35,952 nucleotides of DNA from a virus (IMGVR_UViG_3300042565_000996:1-35952), one strand, 5' to 3'. Positions 7,540 to 16,922 are shown, counted from the first letter of the stretch. The notes: generated from the sequence alone by a model not told the origin. Numbers and translations: made by a program.

Positions 7540-7993
7540 AACTTGCTGAATTTCGTTCGTGTTCGTATACTTCTATTTTGATAGCTTTTACTCGGCCTTC
7601 TGTTTCTTCTTTTAAGAATGCATTTATTACATAATATAAATGTTCTGCAAATTTTTCACATCCAGTAGCTGGTAAAATTCTTAATTGAATAATACCATCT
7701 TCATCCATTTGTTTGAATTTATCTAAATATGGATCATCTAATGCAACGATTGTAGTATGATCTAATAAAAATGTAAAATAATCTTTTGGAGACATACCTG
7801 CAATTTGAGTTTTAGAACGCTTCATACCGCCAAAATCCCATACCCAATTACGATGATCTAATTCTCCTTCAAACCATACTCTAAATGATACAGCATATCC
7901 ATGTAAGAATTTACAATGAGTATCTTCTGCTTTCCATTGACGGAAACAAGTTGAGTAACCATCAAATAATTTTGTTGAAATGTAACGTGCCAT
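7529..7993 (-). CDS. queD: 6-carboxytetrahydropterin synthase-like QueD, phage variant
   Basis: QueD turns 7,8-dihydroneopterin triphosphate into 6-carboxy-5,6,7,8-tetrahydropterin, the second step of the 7-deazaguanine pathway. The protein (154 residues) has the signature THCKFLHGYAVSF (catalytic C27, H31), the catalytic Asp-His as LLDHTTI, the ILPATGCEKFAEHL helix, which replaces the usual NPTAE, and the closing EVYEHERNSASYE with the pterin-binding Glu. Two zinc ligands differ from E. coli QueD: H33 of HGH is Tyr, and the first His position is Cys (C16 in STCFRQW). This looks like a phage-specific branch rather than damage, since the rest is intact. It lies one base from FolE. Confidence 0.88.
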   Translation of the reverse strand: MARYISTKLFDGYSTCFRQWKAEDTHCKFLHGYAVSFRVWFEGELDHRNWVWDFGGMKRSKTQIAGMSPKDYFTFLLDHTTIVALDDPYLDKFKQMDEDGIIQLRILPATGCEKFAEHLYYVINAFLKEETEGRVKAIKIEVYEHERNSASYEQ

Positions 7994-7994
7994 A

Positions 7995-8699
7995 TTAATT
8001 ATTATAACCTTTTACAAATTGATAAAATTCTGATCTTGCGTTGCCATCTTCTAAAAATGCACCAGATAATTTCGCAGTTTTCATTGAAGCACCACCATGC
8101 TTAACTCCTCGACATTGCACACAGTTATGAGTTGCTTCAATCATTACTGCTACACCTTTATTGTTTTCGATAAGTTCATCAATTGCGTGGTGGATAGCAA
8201 CAGTTAATTGTTCTTGAATTGCACCTCGTCTGCCAAAGTGCTCAACTACTCGATTCAATTTACTTAAACCAATAACGTTGCTATTTTCACCCGGAATATA
8301 TGCAACGTGAACTAGACCCATAATAGTTTGATGATGATGGCTACACATTGATGTTAATGGAATACCTCCTTCAAACACAATGCCATCGTATCCATCACTT
8401 GGAAATGCTGTAATATCTGACATTGGTTCATATCGACCGGCCCATAAGTCATTTACATATGCCTTTGCTACTCGCCGAGGTGTATCAGCCGAGTTTGGAT
8501 CAGATTCCCATGTTACGCCTAATGCGGTTAAGAATTGACCATAATGATATGCAGCTTTATCGATAATAGCTTGTTTTTCTTCTGTAGTCAATCTAGCATC
8601 TGGACCTTCAATCGATTGTTTTGTTGCTAACTGAATAGAAACTCCATTTGCAAAGCCAGGATGCACTAATTCTAAATTTGTTCTTTGTTTCGTTGTCAT
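7995..8699 (-). CDS. folE: GTP cyclohydrolase I
   Basis: FolE opens GTP to dihydroneopterin triphosphate, the first step of folate and 7-deazaguanine synthesis. The 234-residue protein has the zinc motif TSMCSHHHQTIMGLVHVAYI (usually CEHH), the SKLNRVVEHFGRRGAIQEQL helix region, and the second zinc segment ATHNCVQCRGVKH. The usual length is about 200-220. The N-terminal 40 residues are a variable extension. It is followed at once by QueD and then QueE, which shows it feeds 7-deazaguanine synthesis rather than folate. It starts a run of closely packed genes. Confidence 0.95.
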   Translation of the reverse strand: MTTKQRTNLELVHPGFANGVSIQLATKQSIEGPDARLTTEEKQAIIDKAAYHYGQFLTALGVTWESDPNSADTPRRVAKAYVNDLWAGRYEPMSDITAFPSDGYDGIVFEGGIPLTSMCSHHHQTIMGLVHVAYIPGENSNVIGLSKLNRVVEHFGRRGAIQEQLTVAIHHAIDELIENNKGVAVMIEATHNCVQCRGVKHGGASMKTAKLSGAFLEDGNARSEFYQFVKGYNN

Positions 8700-8731
8700 A
8701 ACTTGTTTTATTAATTATAATATAGAATATT

Positions 8732-9482
<751 letters not shown>

Positions 9483-9486
9483 ATTA

Positions 9487-9494
9487 ATAAATAT
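9487..9494 (-). promoter_or_regulatory. ATATTTAT element
   Basis: The minus strand reads ATATTTATTAAT four bases before the ATG at 9482. This is closer than the other copies, so a promoter here would give a leaderless message or the match may be chance. Confidence 0.25.
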
Positions 9495-9501
9495 CTAAAT
9501 A

Positions 9502-11358
9502 TTATTTTATCTCACACGCTCCACCAGCACAAGCTAATTCGCCTGATAAGTCGGTATTATCATCTAATTCAATTACTTGACTCAAATCAATATTATGAAG
9601 AGATTTCATCATGTTCTCATATGTTTCTTGAGTACAATCTTCAAATGGAGCTTGTGTATAAGTTCCGCCATCATATGGCAATACTGATAATCCGTTATAA
9701 TGATCTCTATTCTCCCACATCCATTCGCCAGCTAATTCCCATTCATCTGCTTTAAGTGAAACGGTTGCAGAAACATTGTGAGTATTATTTCCTGATCGGT
9801 GTCCTGGTTTAACCCATTCTAGGTGTACCTTTTTAATACGATCTAATAATTGGAATGGGGATTCTGTTCTCATAATAGCGCCTTCTGGTGCTTTTTGAGG
9901 AATTGAAATAACTGCAGTGTCATGTGGACGGAAATACTCATCTTCAATAAGTTCTGGATGATTGATTGCTAGGTATGAATAAATTGCTTCATTTTTTCCT
10001 ACACGAATGCGACGAATATAATAATCATTGTGCCAAGCGTGAATACCTGATGATGTTCCTAATGCTAATGATGTCGTCCCTGCAGGCTTAACTGTGGTAG
10101 TACGAGCTGATTTGTTGATTCCAATCAATTCAGCTACCCGTACATTTTCTTCTTTAACTGCCTTTGCGGCAGCTTTCATATCATAGCCTAACACTGTTCC
10201 AGAACCGATTCCTGTCATGGATACTCCGATAAGGGCATCTTTCTCAGTCGTACGTTTCCATACTGGACGAAGATAATGAAAATCAGTGTAACCTGCTTGA
10301 AGTGTTCCAATAAATGCTGCTGCTCGTACTCTTGCTTCTAAATCTTCTTGTGATTCGATGTCAGACGCGTTAACTTCACATAAATTACAGAACTGAAATG
10401 GTCGTAATGCAATTTCACAACATGGATTCGTTCCCCAATCTTTATCATTTGTTAAATAAATTCCTGGTTCACCTGCTCCTGACAATTCAACACGTTTCCA
10501 TAAATCCATAAAGAATTCTTTTGTTAATTTATGACGCATTAATGTTGCTGAATTGTTTGCACGCCCTCGTTGTGGATTATGCTCCCACCAATTACCAGAT
10601 TTGCATGAAATCATTTCTTCATCATCGGCACTAAAAAGACTAATAAGAGCTGCTCTACGAATACCCCCGGCTAATACTGCATCTGCAATATGACAAACCA
10701 TATCGTGTACTTCAATAGCAGTTAATTTATCGCCATCTTCTTTTGCATCTAAGATACCGGCTAATTTAATTAAACATTCTTTAAGTGGTTGTGGGCCTGG
10801 TGCTTTTCCTCCGGATGTTACTAAACGAGCACCTTTGGCACGAATATCCGAAAAATCAAATGTAAACGTAGATCCACCTTCGAAATACGATTTAACTAAT
10901 GCCTTTACTGCATCAGCCCATCCTTCGATCGAATCCGCGATAAGATATCTTCGTGTTTTCTTTGGATTAGGTTTACGAATTTCAGGCAATTTTTCTACGT
11001 GATGTGTTTGAACTGAATATCCTACACCAGTACCGCCTAAAAGTAAAAACATTGCTTCGCCAAATGCTCGATAATCATCAATTGGTAAATATGCACAGTT
11101 ATAAATTCGGTTAGGGGAGATTTCAATTGGTTTTCCGCCGAATTGCAAACTACGCATCGATGGTAATACTTTTTTATCATAAACAAATTTATATGCAGCT
11201 TCAATTTCATCTCGCAAATGCGGATACTTCTTTTGATGCATTTCTTTGTTTCTCGTAACTAATTCTTCCCATGTTTCTCGACGATTGAGCTCGGGAACAT
11301 ACTTTGCATACTTCATGTATACTGTAATTTCACTTAAAATTTTGTTTGAAATCTCCAT
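9502..11358 (-). CDS. nrdJ: Class II ribonucleotide reductase, adenosylcobalamin-dependent
   Basis: This enzyme reduces ribonucleotides to deoxyribonucleotides with a B12-derived radical and needs no small subunit. The protein (618 residues) has the active-site Cys in PNRIYNCAYLP (C88), the LLLGGTGVGYSVQ region, the loop TNPCCEIALRPFQFCNLCEVN (N311, C313, E315; second redox Cys at 324), and a C-terminal redox pair CAGGAC (C610, C615) as in the monomeric Lactobacillus-type enzyme (739 residues). It lacks an obvious N-terminal ATP cone, so allosteric activity control is probably reduced. No nrdB gene is nearby, which agrees with class II. The thioredoxin at 5859-6107 is a likely reductant. It depends on cobalamin from the host. 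Confidence 0.88.
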   Translation of the reverse strand: MEISNKILSEITVYMKYAKYVPELNRRETWEELVTRNKEMHQKKYPHLRDEIEAAYKFVYDKKVLPSMRSLQFGGKPIEISPNRIYNCAYLPIDDYRAFGEAMFLLLGGTGVGYSVQTHHVEKLPEIRKPNPKKTRRYLIADSIEGWADAVKALVKSYFEGGSTFTFDFSDIRAKGARLVTSGGKAPGPQPLKECLIKLAGILDAKEDGDKLTAIEVHDMVCHIADAVLAGGIRRAALISLFSADDEEMISCKSGNWWEHNPQRGRANNSATLMRHKLTKEFFMDLWKRVELSGAGEPGIYLTNDKDWGTNPCCEIALRPFQFCNLCEVNASDIESQEDLEARVRAAAFIGTLQAGYTDFHYLRPVWKRTTEKDALIGVSMTGIGSGTVLGYDMKAAAKAVKEENVRVAELIGINKSARTTTVKPAGTTSLALGTSSGIHAWHNDYYIRRIRVGKNEAIYSYLAINHPELIEDEYFRPHDTAVISIPQKAPEGAIMRTESPFQLLDRIKKVHLEWVKPGHRSGNNTHNVSATVSLKADEWELAGEWMWENRDHYNGLSVLPYDGGTYTQAPFEDCTQETYENMMKSLHNIDLSQVIELDDNTDLSGELACAGGACEIK

Positions 11359-11403
11359 GTTGTAATCTCTTTAATTTAAAAAATATAAATGTTTATTAGA
11401 TAA

Positions 11404-11430
11404 AAAAAGGGCCGAATATTATCCGGACCT
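11404..11430 (-). terminator. Intrinsic terminator after the helicase gene
   Basis: On the minus strand CCGGAT and ATTCGG pair around an AAT loop, extended by a GG/CC pair across one mismatch, and a run of seven T follows. It lies about 20 bases after the stop of the helicase gene and separates it from the RNR gene. Confidence 0.75.
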
Positions 11431-11438
11431 CATTTTAT

Positions 11439-11446
11439 ATAAATAT
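11439..11446 (-). promoter_or_regulatory. ATATTTAT element placed before a terminator
   Basis: The minus strand reads ATATTTATATAAAATGAGG between the helicase stop and the terminator at 11404-11430. Unlike the other copies it is not directly before a gene; see findings. Confidence 0.3.
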
Positions 11447-11450
11447 GGTT

Positions 11451-12818
11451 TTATCCTAAAGTTCCACCCAAATCTTTGAATTTTTGTGCTAAATTTTTCT
11501 TCATAACATTTTCGCCTGTTTTCATAACTTGTGTGGTCTGTTTGCCTTGTGTTGTTTGTGGCTCAAAAAATTGAAATTGGCCGTTGTTTGTGTTAATTTT
11601 ACTAGGCAAGGTAATGCCATCTGGGCCGAACCGATTCTTAATAACGTGACCTCTACCTGTACCTGACATTTTATCTTCAACCTTACGAGACAATGACATC
11701 AAGAAGTCAGCTACCATCACTTTTCCATATGATGATGCAATTTTATCTGCTTCAATAATATCTTCTTCTAACGCACTTCGACCTGCTTGTGATGCCGTCC
11801 AAACCGGAATATCATACTCACCTGCCATTCCTCGTAACTCCTCGTAAAGTTCTTCTAATGCCTCGTGTTTGTCCTTTTTTGTATTGATTTTTAACAAATC
11901 ACCATAATCTACAATTACAACATCTGGCTTTTTACCTAGCATAATAGTTTTTTCTAAATGAGCTTTTAATCCCATTACGCCAACTGATTTAGTTGGAAAA
12001 TATTTTACAATCAAATCACCGCGTAAACTTTTCATTTTATCTTCAACTGTGTCTTGATGATTTTTTAAGCTCTGTGCATTAATACCAGTTAATACCGAAT
12101 CATAACGTTGTCCTACATAATTTTCATTAAGTTCTAATGTGTAATGTATTACGGTATGACCTGCCTTTACTGCATTAGCTCCAATGTTAATTAAGAGCCA
12201 TGATTTACCAATACCAGCTGGTGCCATTACTACACCTAATTCACCTGGAGCTAATCCGCCGTCCATTAAATCATCAATAACATCCCATCCGGTTGTAATT
12301 GTATGACGCGATGCTTCGGCGTATCGAGCTGATATATTAAGTTTATATTCTAACCCAATATTAGTATCAGCACCAGCTTTCATTGCTGTATCAATCTTTG
12401 ACTTTATTTCATCATAATTTCCACGTTGCAACAAATTAACCGAATCCATAATTGCCCGTTTAATTTCCTGATTTTTACAGAAATTAAGTATTTCATCTTT
12501 GACAAAACTTAAATCATCTGATTCCATGTATCGGAACACATCTTTAAGTTGTTCTAGTATTGCAGTTTTAAGTATAGATTCTGGACCAGATTCACTTAAT
12601 GCAGTTAATCGAACTTTTAAAACATCTTTTGTTGGGGGTGTTTTATATTGTTGAAAATGATCTAAAACTGTTTCTAATACCCAATTATTTGCATCTGATT
12701 CGAAATACTCTGGGCGAATAATATCGGCAATTTGTTGTAAAAATATTCGGTCGGTAAACATTGCTGCTAAAACTTTTACTTGAAAGCTCCAGCCATATTC
12801 CGATAGTTTATCTGTCAT
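11451..12818 (-). CDS. 41: Replicative DNA helicase, DnaB/T4 gp41 type
   Basis: This 455-residue protein is the fork helicase. The N-terminal part (about 1-150) is helical as in the DnaB N-domain. The RecA-like core has the Walker A APAGIGKSW (K205, S206), the ELNENYVGQRYDSVLTG helix region, the Walker B DVVIVDYGDLL (D304), and SLSRKVEDKMSGTGRGHVIK before the NRFGPDG segment, which carries the arginine finger and DnaB motif 4. T4 gp41 is 475 residues. It works with the family B polymerase, gp32-like SSB and UvsX genes around it. A terminator follows. No primase gene is visible in this window. Confidence 0.93.
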   Translation of the reverse strand: MTDKLSEYGWSFQVKVLAAMFTDRIFLQQIADIIRPEYFESDANNWVLETVLDHFQQYKTPPTKDVLKVRLTALSESGPESILKTAILEQLKDVFRYMESDDLSFVKDEILNFCKNQEIKRAIMDSVNLLQRGNYDEIKSKIDTAMKAGADTNIGLEYKLNISARYAEASRHTITTGWDVIDDLMDGGLAPGELGVVMAPAGIGKSWLLINIGANAVKAGHTVIHYTLELNENYVGQRYDSVLTGINAQSLKNHQDTVEDKMKSLRGDLIVKYFPTKSVGVMGLKAHLEKTIMLGKKPDVVIVDYGDLLKINTKKDKHEALEELYEELRGMAGEYDIPVWTASQAGRSALEEDIIEADKIASSYGKVMVADFLMSLSRKVEDKMSGTGRGHVIKNRFGPDGITLPSKINTNNGQFQFFEPQTTQGKQTTQVMKTGENVMKKNLAQKFKDLGGTLG

Positions 12819-12854
12819 AAACTTATTATATAATAGTTATGTATAAATTCCAAG

Positions 12855-13913
12855 TTATTTTTTATGTGTTTGTTGTGCAAATGCATTTAGTGATAACCAT
12901 GTATTATTTAACCAATCTGGTAAATTTTTCATAGTTGACCACATTTTGTCTTCCATGAATAATCTTTGAAATTCCATTTTGTTCATCATTGGAATCGGCT
13001 GATCTAATATACCTCGAATTACCGTAGCACTCTGAGCTGGAATATCTAATAATTTAATATTCATTAAACGATAATTCTTATCAATAGTATCCTGATTTTC
13101 TAGTATTTTACCATATGTTTTTGATTCATTTAAATTATTAGTGCATTTATTAAATAATGCATCTAACGTAAACTCAGTAGTATCAGCAAGTTCGGGTAAT
13201 GTTTTTATAATTGTCTTTGGACCTATTCCAGATACCCCGGGTATGTTGTCAGAGGTGTCGCCTGTAAATGTTCGATAAATAACATAGTTATTTGGATGTA
13301 CTCCAAATTCATCTAATAATGCTTGTTCGTCATACATTTTCTTTTTGATAGGCGACCATACTTGAATTGTAGGACTTATTAACTGATAAAAATCTCTATC
13401 CGTTGAAACTATGGTAATTTTTTTAGAAATACCTTGATACATATCAGCAATATATGCAATCGTATCATCTGCTTCGATACCATCAATTGAAATAAATGTT
13501 ACTGGTAAATTATCTAGATATGATACTAATCGAGAAAATTGCCAACGCATTGCTTCCTGTTCATCTTCAATTGTAGCAAATTGTTGATGATCGTGTCTAC
13601 GTAAACGTGTTTTATTTGCTCGATTACCTTTATAATCGCCGTAAATCTTTCTGCGACGAGCAGATCCGCCTCTACCATCAAACACGATAACTAACCGAGA
13701 TGGTTTAAAATCTCGAACTACTTTACCTATTGAAAATAAAAATCCAGTAATTCCTCCGATATGATCACCATCTTCATTTGTAGATGGAGTTGCTCCAAAC
13801 GCTCTAATAAAGGTGTTTAGCCCATCAAGCACCATAATATGATCATTGACACTTGATGGACTATTTTCCTTTTCTTGTTGTAACTGTTTGAATAGCTGTT
13901 GATACCTGTTCAT
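12855..13913 (-). CDS. rnh: 5'-3' exonuclease (RNase H/FEN-1 family)
   Basis: This nuclease removes RNA primers and flaps from lagging-strand fragments, like T4 RNase H (305 residues); here it has 352. Metal-binding acids are in place: VLDGLNTF (D30), VIVFDGRGGSARR (D79), IEADDTIAYI (E147, D149, D150), STDRDFYQL (D172, D174) and TGDTSDNIPGVSGIGPKT (D219, D222) with a helix-hairpin-helix that holds DNA. The C-terminal part is helical and may contact gp32. Its ATG shares one base with the stop of the UvsX gene, so the two are translationally coupled. Confidence 0.92.
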   Translation of the reverse strand: MNRYQQLFKQLQQEKENSPSSVNDHIMVLDGLNTFIRAFGATPSTNEDGDHIGGITGFLFSIGKVVRDFKPSRLVIVFDGRGGSARRRKIYGDYKGNRANKTRLRRHDHQQFATIEDEQEAMRWQFSRLVSYLDNLPVTFISIDGIEADDTIAYIADMYQGISKKITIVSTDRDFYQLISPTIQVWSPIKKKMYDEQALLDEFGVHPNNYVIYRTFTGDTSDNIPGVSGIGPKTIIKTLPELADTTEFTLDALFNKCTNNLNESKTYGKILENQDTIDKNYRLMNIKLLDIPAQSATVIRGILDQPIPMMNKMEFQRLFMEDKMWSTMKNLPDWLNNTWLSLNAFAQQTHKK

Positions 13914-15076
13914 TAAGCTTCTTCGTCTATAACCTCATCTGTAATAATTACGTCATCAATACCGCCATCGATACCAGCTTGATACTTAAAGATATACGCA
14001 TCGCATATTCTTTTATACAATCGATCTTTAATCTCTGGTTGATTGATTACCTTATCTACAAATGTTTTTGATTGAAATTTAATTTCTCCAAATACTTCTC
14101 CAGTTTCAATATCAGTGTCATCTAATGTATAATGAGCTCCTGATTGTTTTACTAGATTGTATTTTTTCATTGTTTCAAGCCATCCACCATAGTTATCAAT
14201 ACCACTATCATAATAGATGTCATAGTTGATTTTTCGATGCGGAGGACCCATTCTGTTTTTCACTACTTGTACTTCAGTCTTACTTCCTACCACTTGTTCA
14301 ACGCCTTCAACTTTGGCTTTAATCATTCCAGTATTCTTAAGACGAAGACGTACAGATGCATGAAATGGAATCGCTTTACCACCCGATGTTGTCCACGCAT
14401 CGCCGAATGATACCCCTAATTTAGTTCGTAACTGATTAGTCATAATCAAACAAATTCTTTCTCGTGCAATCCAGTTAGTTACCTTACGCATTGCTTTTGA
14501 TAGAATAATTGATTTACTGGTAGCATATCCATCTTTGTCATATTCAGCAGCCATTTCTATTTTTGTAGATGCACCCATAATAGAGTCAACAATAATAGTA
14601 ACGAGACGATCTTTATCTGATTTACGTACCTGTTCAACAATAGTTTCAATTGTTTCAAAAATTTCTTCTACTGTTTCTAATGGAACATATAACATTGATT
14701 TCAAATCAATTCCAATAGCTGACATAAATTCAGCACTAGTTGCTGCTTCTGTATCAATATAAACTGCTAATCCACCTTTTTTCTGTGTTTCTGCAGCTAC
14801 ATGAGATACTAATAAAGACTTACCTGATGCTTCTAATCCGGTAACTTCAGTTATCCGACCTACTGGGAATCCTCCGTTCGATCGGTTTGAAATCGCTAAA
14901 TCGAGCATATCACAACCAGATGAAATCCATTCTGTTACATTGCTTGGTGAATCAGCATCTCCTTCTAAAAAGAAAGCTGTTTTAAGAGCTTGCCCTTTAA
15001 ATTGCTTGTTAATGCTATCAGCTAATGTACTTGCTAATGAGTCTTCCAGTTCCAGTTTGCTTTTACTCTTTGCCAT
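13913..15076 (-). CDS. uvsX: RecA-like recombinase, T4 UvsX type
   Basis: UvsX pairs homologous strands for repair and for recombination-dependent replication. The protein has 387 residues (T4 UvsX 391). Walker A is GLEASGKS (residues 80-87), and the Walker B strand is VTIIVDSIM. The MTNQLRTKLGVSFGDAWTTS segment matches the L2/DNA-binding loop of the family, and the RMGPPHRKINYDIYY segment is shared with RecA proteins. A strong AAGGAG lies before the start. The C-terminus is acidic (DDVIITDEVIDEEA), as in many RecA proteins. It follows the gp32-like gene by 13 bases and precedes the 5'-3' exonuclease with a one-base overlap. Confidence 0.95.
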   Translation of the reverse strand: MAKSKSKLELEDSLASTLADSINKQFKGQALKTAFFLEGDADSPSNVTEWISSGCDMLDLAISNRSNGGFPVGRITEVTGLEASGKSLLVSHVAAETQKKGGLAVYIDTEAATSAEFMSAIGIDLKSMLYVPLETVEEIFETIETIVEQVRKSDKDRLVTIIVDSIMGASTKIEMAAEYDKDGYATSKSIILSKAMRKVTNWIARERICLIMTNQLRTKLGVSFGDAWTTSGGKAIPFHASVRLRLKNTGMIKAKVEGVEQVVGSKTEVQVVKNRMGPPHRKINYDIYYDSGIDNYGGWLETMKKYNLVKQSGAHYTLDDTDIETGEVFGEIKFQSKTFVDKVINQPEIKDRLYKRICDAYIFKYQAGIDGGIDDVIITDEVIDEEA

Positions 15077-15089
15077 TTATAACTCCTTC

Positions 15090-15866
15090 TTAATTAAAAA
15101 GATCATTGAATGCTGATGCTACGTCATCAACTTTACCTGCTACTGGCTTTGCAGCTTTTGCTGGTGTTGAAACGCCTTGTGCCTCTTCTTCTTCATCAGC
15201 TGCTACATCTGAATCTGCATTTTCAGGATTCATCCATTCTGTTAATGCAACTTCTAACTCTTCATAAGTTGGTTCAGGAAATATGTCAGTAATTACTGGT
15301 TGATTCATAATCTTTTCAGCAATTGCTTTATCTTCTGTTGCTGGCTGTGTGTTTGGTTTCACTCGAATTGCAGTTTTTGGAAATGCACCACCTTCTGCAG
15401 GAGTAAATTCTACATCAATATCACGACCATTCATTAAATCTGTAATGTCTCCATAGTCTGGATCAGAGATAATTGATAATAGTTCTGCGTAGATAGTTTT
15501 ACCAAATCCCCAAAACTTTACACCTTCTGCTTCTTTACCGCGCACGATAACAGGTACATAAGTTCTCATTTTAGGCTCAATTTTACGACCCATCATCCAT
15601 TCATCCTTATCGCCAGTTTTTTTTAGTTTGTCTGAAAACTCTACGATTGGATCTGCATTGCCGAATGAGATCGGTGATAACATTGATCTTTTGCCAATGT
15701 CGTAATGAAAATACAATTCTAAGAATGGATTGTCTTTTCTGTGCACATATGGCACGATACGGATTCTTGTTTTACCTGCTTCAGGTTTCCACAAATTGTT
15801 TTTCTTTTCATCAGTTTTGTTCAACTGATTGAGTTTTGCCTTTATGGCATCTAAATTTAAGCCCAT
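15090..15866 (-). CDS. 32: Single-stranded DNA-binding protein, T4 gp32-like
   Basis: This is the likely phage SSB: 258 residues (T4 gp32 301), directly upstream of UvsX. It has a basic N-terminal segment, a core with KTRIRIVPYVHRKDNPFLEL, FHYDIGKRSMLSPISF and VKFWGFGKTIYAEL, like gp32's IRFLPS and FRFGKKIW strands, and an acidic linker (ADEEEEAQG) followed by an Ala/Lys/Pro segment and FNDLF at the end. gp32 binds one zinc through His and Cys residues; this protein has no cysteine at all, so the zinc module is lost or replaced. A sigma70-like promoter lies at 15916-15943, and AAAAAAGGA supports the start. The AT-rich leader may allow gp32-style self-repression; this is an inference. Confidence 0.85.
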   Translation of the reverse strand: MGLNLDAIKAKLNQLNKTDEKKNNLWKPEAGKTRIRIVPYVHRKDNPFLELYFHYDIGKRSMLSPISFGNADPIVEFSDKLKKTGDKDEWMMGRKIEPKMRTYVPVIVRGKEAEGVKFWGFGKTIYAELLSIISDPDYGDITDLMNGRDIDVEFTPAEGGAFPKTAIRVKPNTQPATEDKAIAEKIMNQPVITDIFPEPTYEELEVALTEWMNPENADSDVAADEEEEAQGVSTPAKAAKPVAGKVDDVASAFNDLFN

Positions 15867-15915
15867 TGGTTAAATCCTTTTTTAATTGGTTAATAAAATA
15901 TAAAATATTAATTAC

Positions 15916-15943
15916 ATTATAAGTAATTAAATCGTTAAATCAA
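15916..15943 (-). promoter_or_regulatory. Sigma70-like promoter of the gp32-like gene
   Basis: The minus strand has TTGATT (15943-15938), a 16-base spacer and TATAAT (15921-15916). A start about seven bases downstream would leave an AU-rich leader of about 40 bases before the ATG at 15866. The rest of the gap 15867-15970 is AT-rich with no other signal seen. Confidence 0.5.
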
Positions 15944-15970
15944 AGTAATTTGTTAAGTTTTTTTTTGTTT

Positions 15971-16471
15971 TTAAAATAAATAATCCATAATCGTAGAATC
16001 ACTTATTCCATATTTTGTAGCAATATCTTCATCCTGTATTTCTACATTTTGAATATCACCATCTTCATCATATGTAACTGTCAAATCGATAGTATCGGTA
16101 CCAACTTTAAGTTCACAGTCAAATGTAATGTCGGATACTAATCTGGTTTGATCATATGCACCAGTTGGATCATTTTTACTTTCAATATCTTGTTTGATGT
16201 CGTTCACAATATCTTGAAATGTATTTTTATCATCAATTCCAGATCCTTGAAAATACATAGATGTAATACCAGAAATGTTGGTATCATAATCAACTCGGTT
16301 AATATGAAGTTTTAAATTCTTAGGATCAAACATTGGATTACCTGTTCGAGGATCTCGATTGGCACCATCGAATCCTAATTTATTTTCCAAATCACTTAAA
16401 TCAGCTTCGTGTAGATTTTTTGTATTAAAACGACGCATATTTTCTGCTAGGATGTTTTCTAGTTTTTTCAT
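15971..16471 (-). CDS. Candidate internal virion protein with LxE leader
   Basis: This 166-residue protein begins MKKLENILAE then NMRRFNTKNLHE, nearly the same as the start of the protein at 2368-2754, with two (I/L)-x-E sites 12 residues apart. The remainder is acidic and beta-rich (DSTI, DGDIQNVEIQDEDIATKY) and shows no known motif. The repeated leader on otherwise unrelated proteins suggests a sorting signal that is removed by the prohead protease. It lies between the gp32-like gene and another leader-bearing gene at 16478-16903. Confidence 0.62.
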   Translation of the reverse strand: MKKLENILAENMRRFNTKNLHEADLSDLENKLGFDGANRDPRTGNPMFDPKNLKLHINRVDYDTNISGITSMYFQGSGIDDKNTFQDIVNDIKQDIESKNDPTGAYDQTRLVSDITFDCELKVGTDTIDLTVTYDEDGDIQNVEIQDEDIATKYGISDSTIMDYLF

Positions 16472-16477
16472 AATTAC

Positions 16478-16903
16478 TTATTTTGAAAATCGATATGCGT
16501 AACTGCTAGTATCGCCGGATTGGATTGCATATGCGTGTTGTAACATACGATTAAGATTATCTCTTACATCTCGGTAAGTTCCTTGCCATCCGCTATATGT
16601 TTTTGAATATGGATATAATTCTAAAAATGCATTTATAAAATCCATAGTAGTCGCACTGCCAGGCGTTTTATCTTTATAGATTGATAACAAATCCATCACA
16701 TCATTTTTAAACTCAGCCATATCAATACGAGCTCGTTTTATTCTAGAATAGTTTTGTTCTAGTTTAGATAAAAAACTATCCTGTATTCTTTGATCTGCTT
16801 CGGCATCTAATCCAGTCGTTTTACCTAATTGTGCTGGCGACTTATAATCAGCAGGATTCCATTTCTGCTCATCTTCTTTTAATAAATGTTTTAATTTTAG
16901 CAT
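16478..16903 (-). CDS. Unknown protein with LxE leader
   Basis: This 141-residue protein starts MLKLKHLLKEDEQKW, with LLKE at residues 7-10 in the same place as the LLTE and ILAE of the other leader proteins here. The rest is helical and charged (EQNYSRIKRARIDMAEFKND), with a C-terminal YAIQSGDTSSYAYRFSK. There is no catalytic motif that I recognise. TAGGA and an ATATTTAT element (16923-16930) lie upstream. Its stop is six bases from the next start. Head cargo is the inferred role. Confidence 0.58.
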   Translation of the reverse strand: MLKLKHLLKEDEQKWNPADYKSPAQLGKTTGLDAEADQRIQDSFLSKLEQNYSRIKRARIDMAEFKNDVMDLLSIYKDKTPGSATTMDFINAFLELYPYSKTYSGWQGTYRDVRDNLNRMLQHAYAIQSGDTSSYAYRFSK

Positions 16904-16922
16904 AGTTATTCCTATTACTTAT

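Noticed and set aside
15867-15970. Possible terminator or pseudoknot before the gp32-like gene
   Set aside because: Only weak AT-rich pairings were found; the sigma70-like promoter is the only signal I can support.
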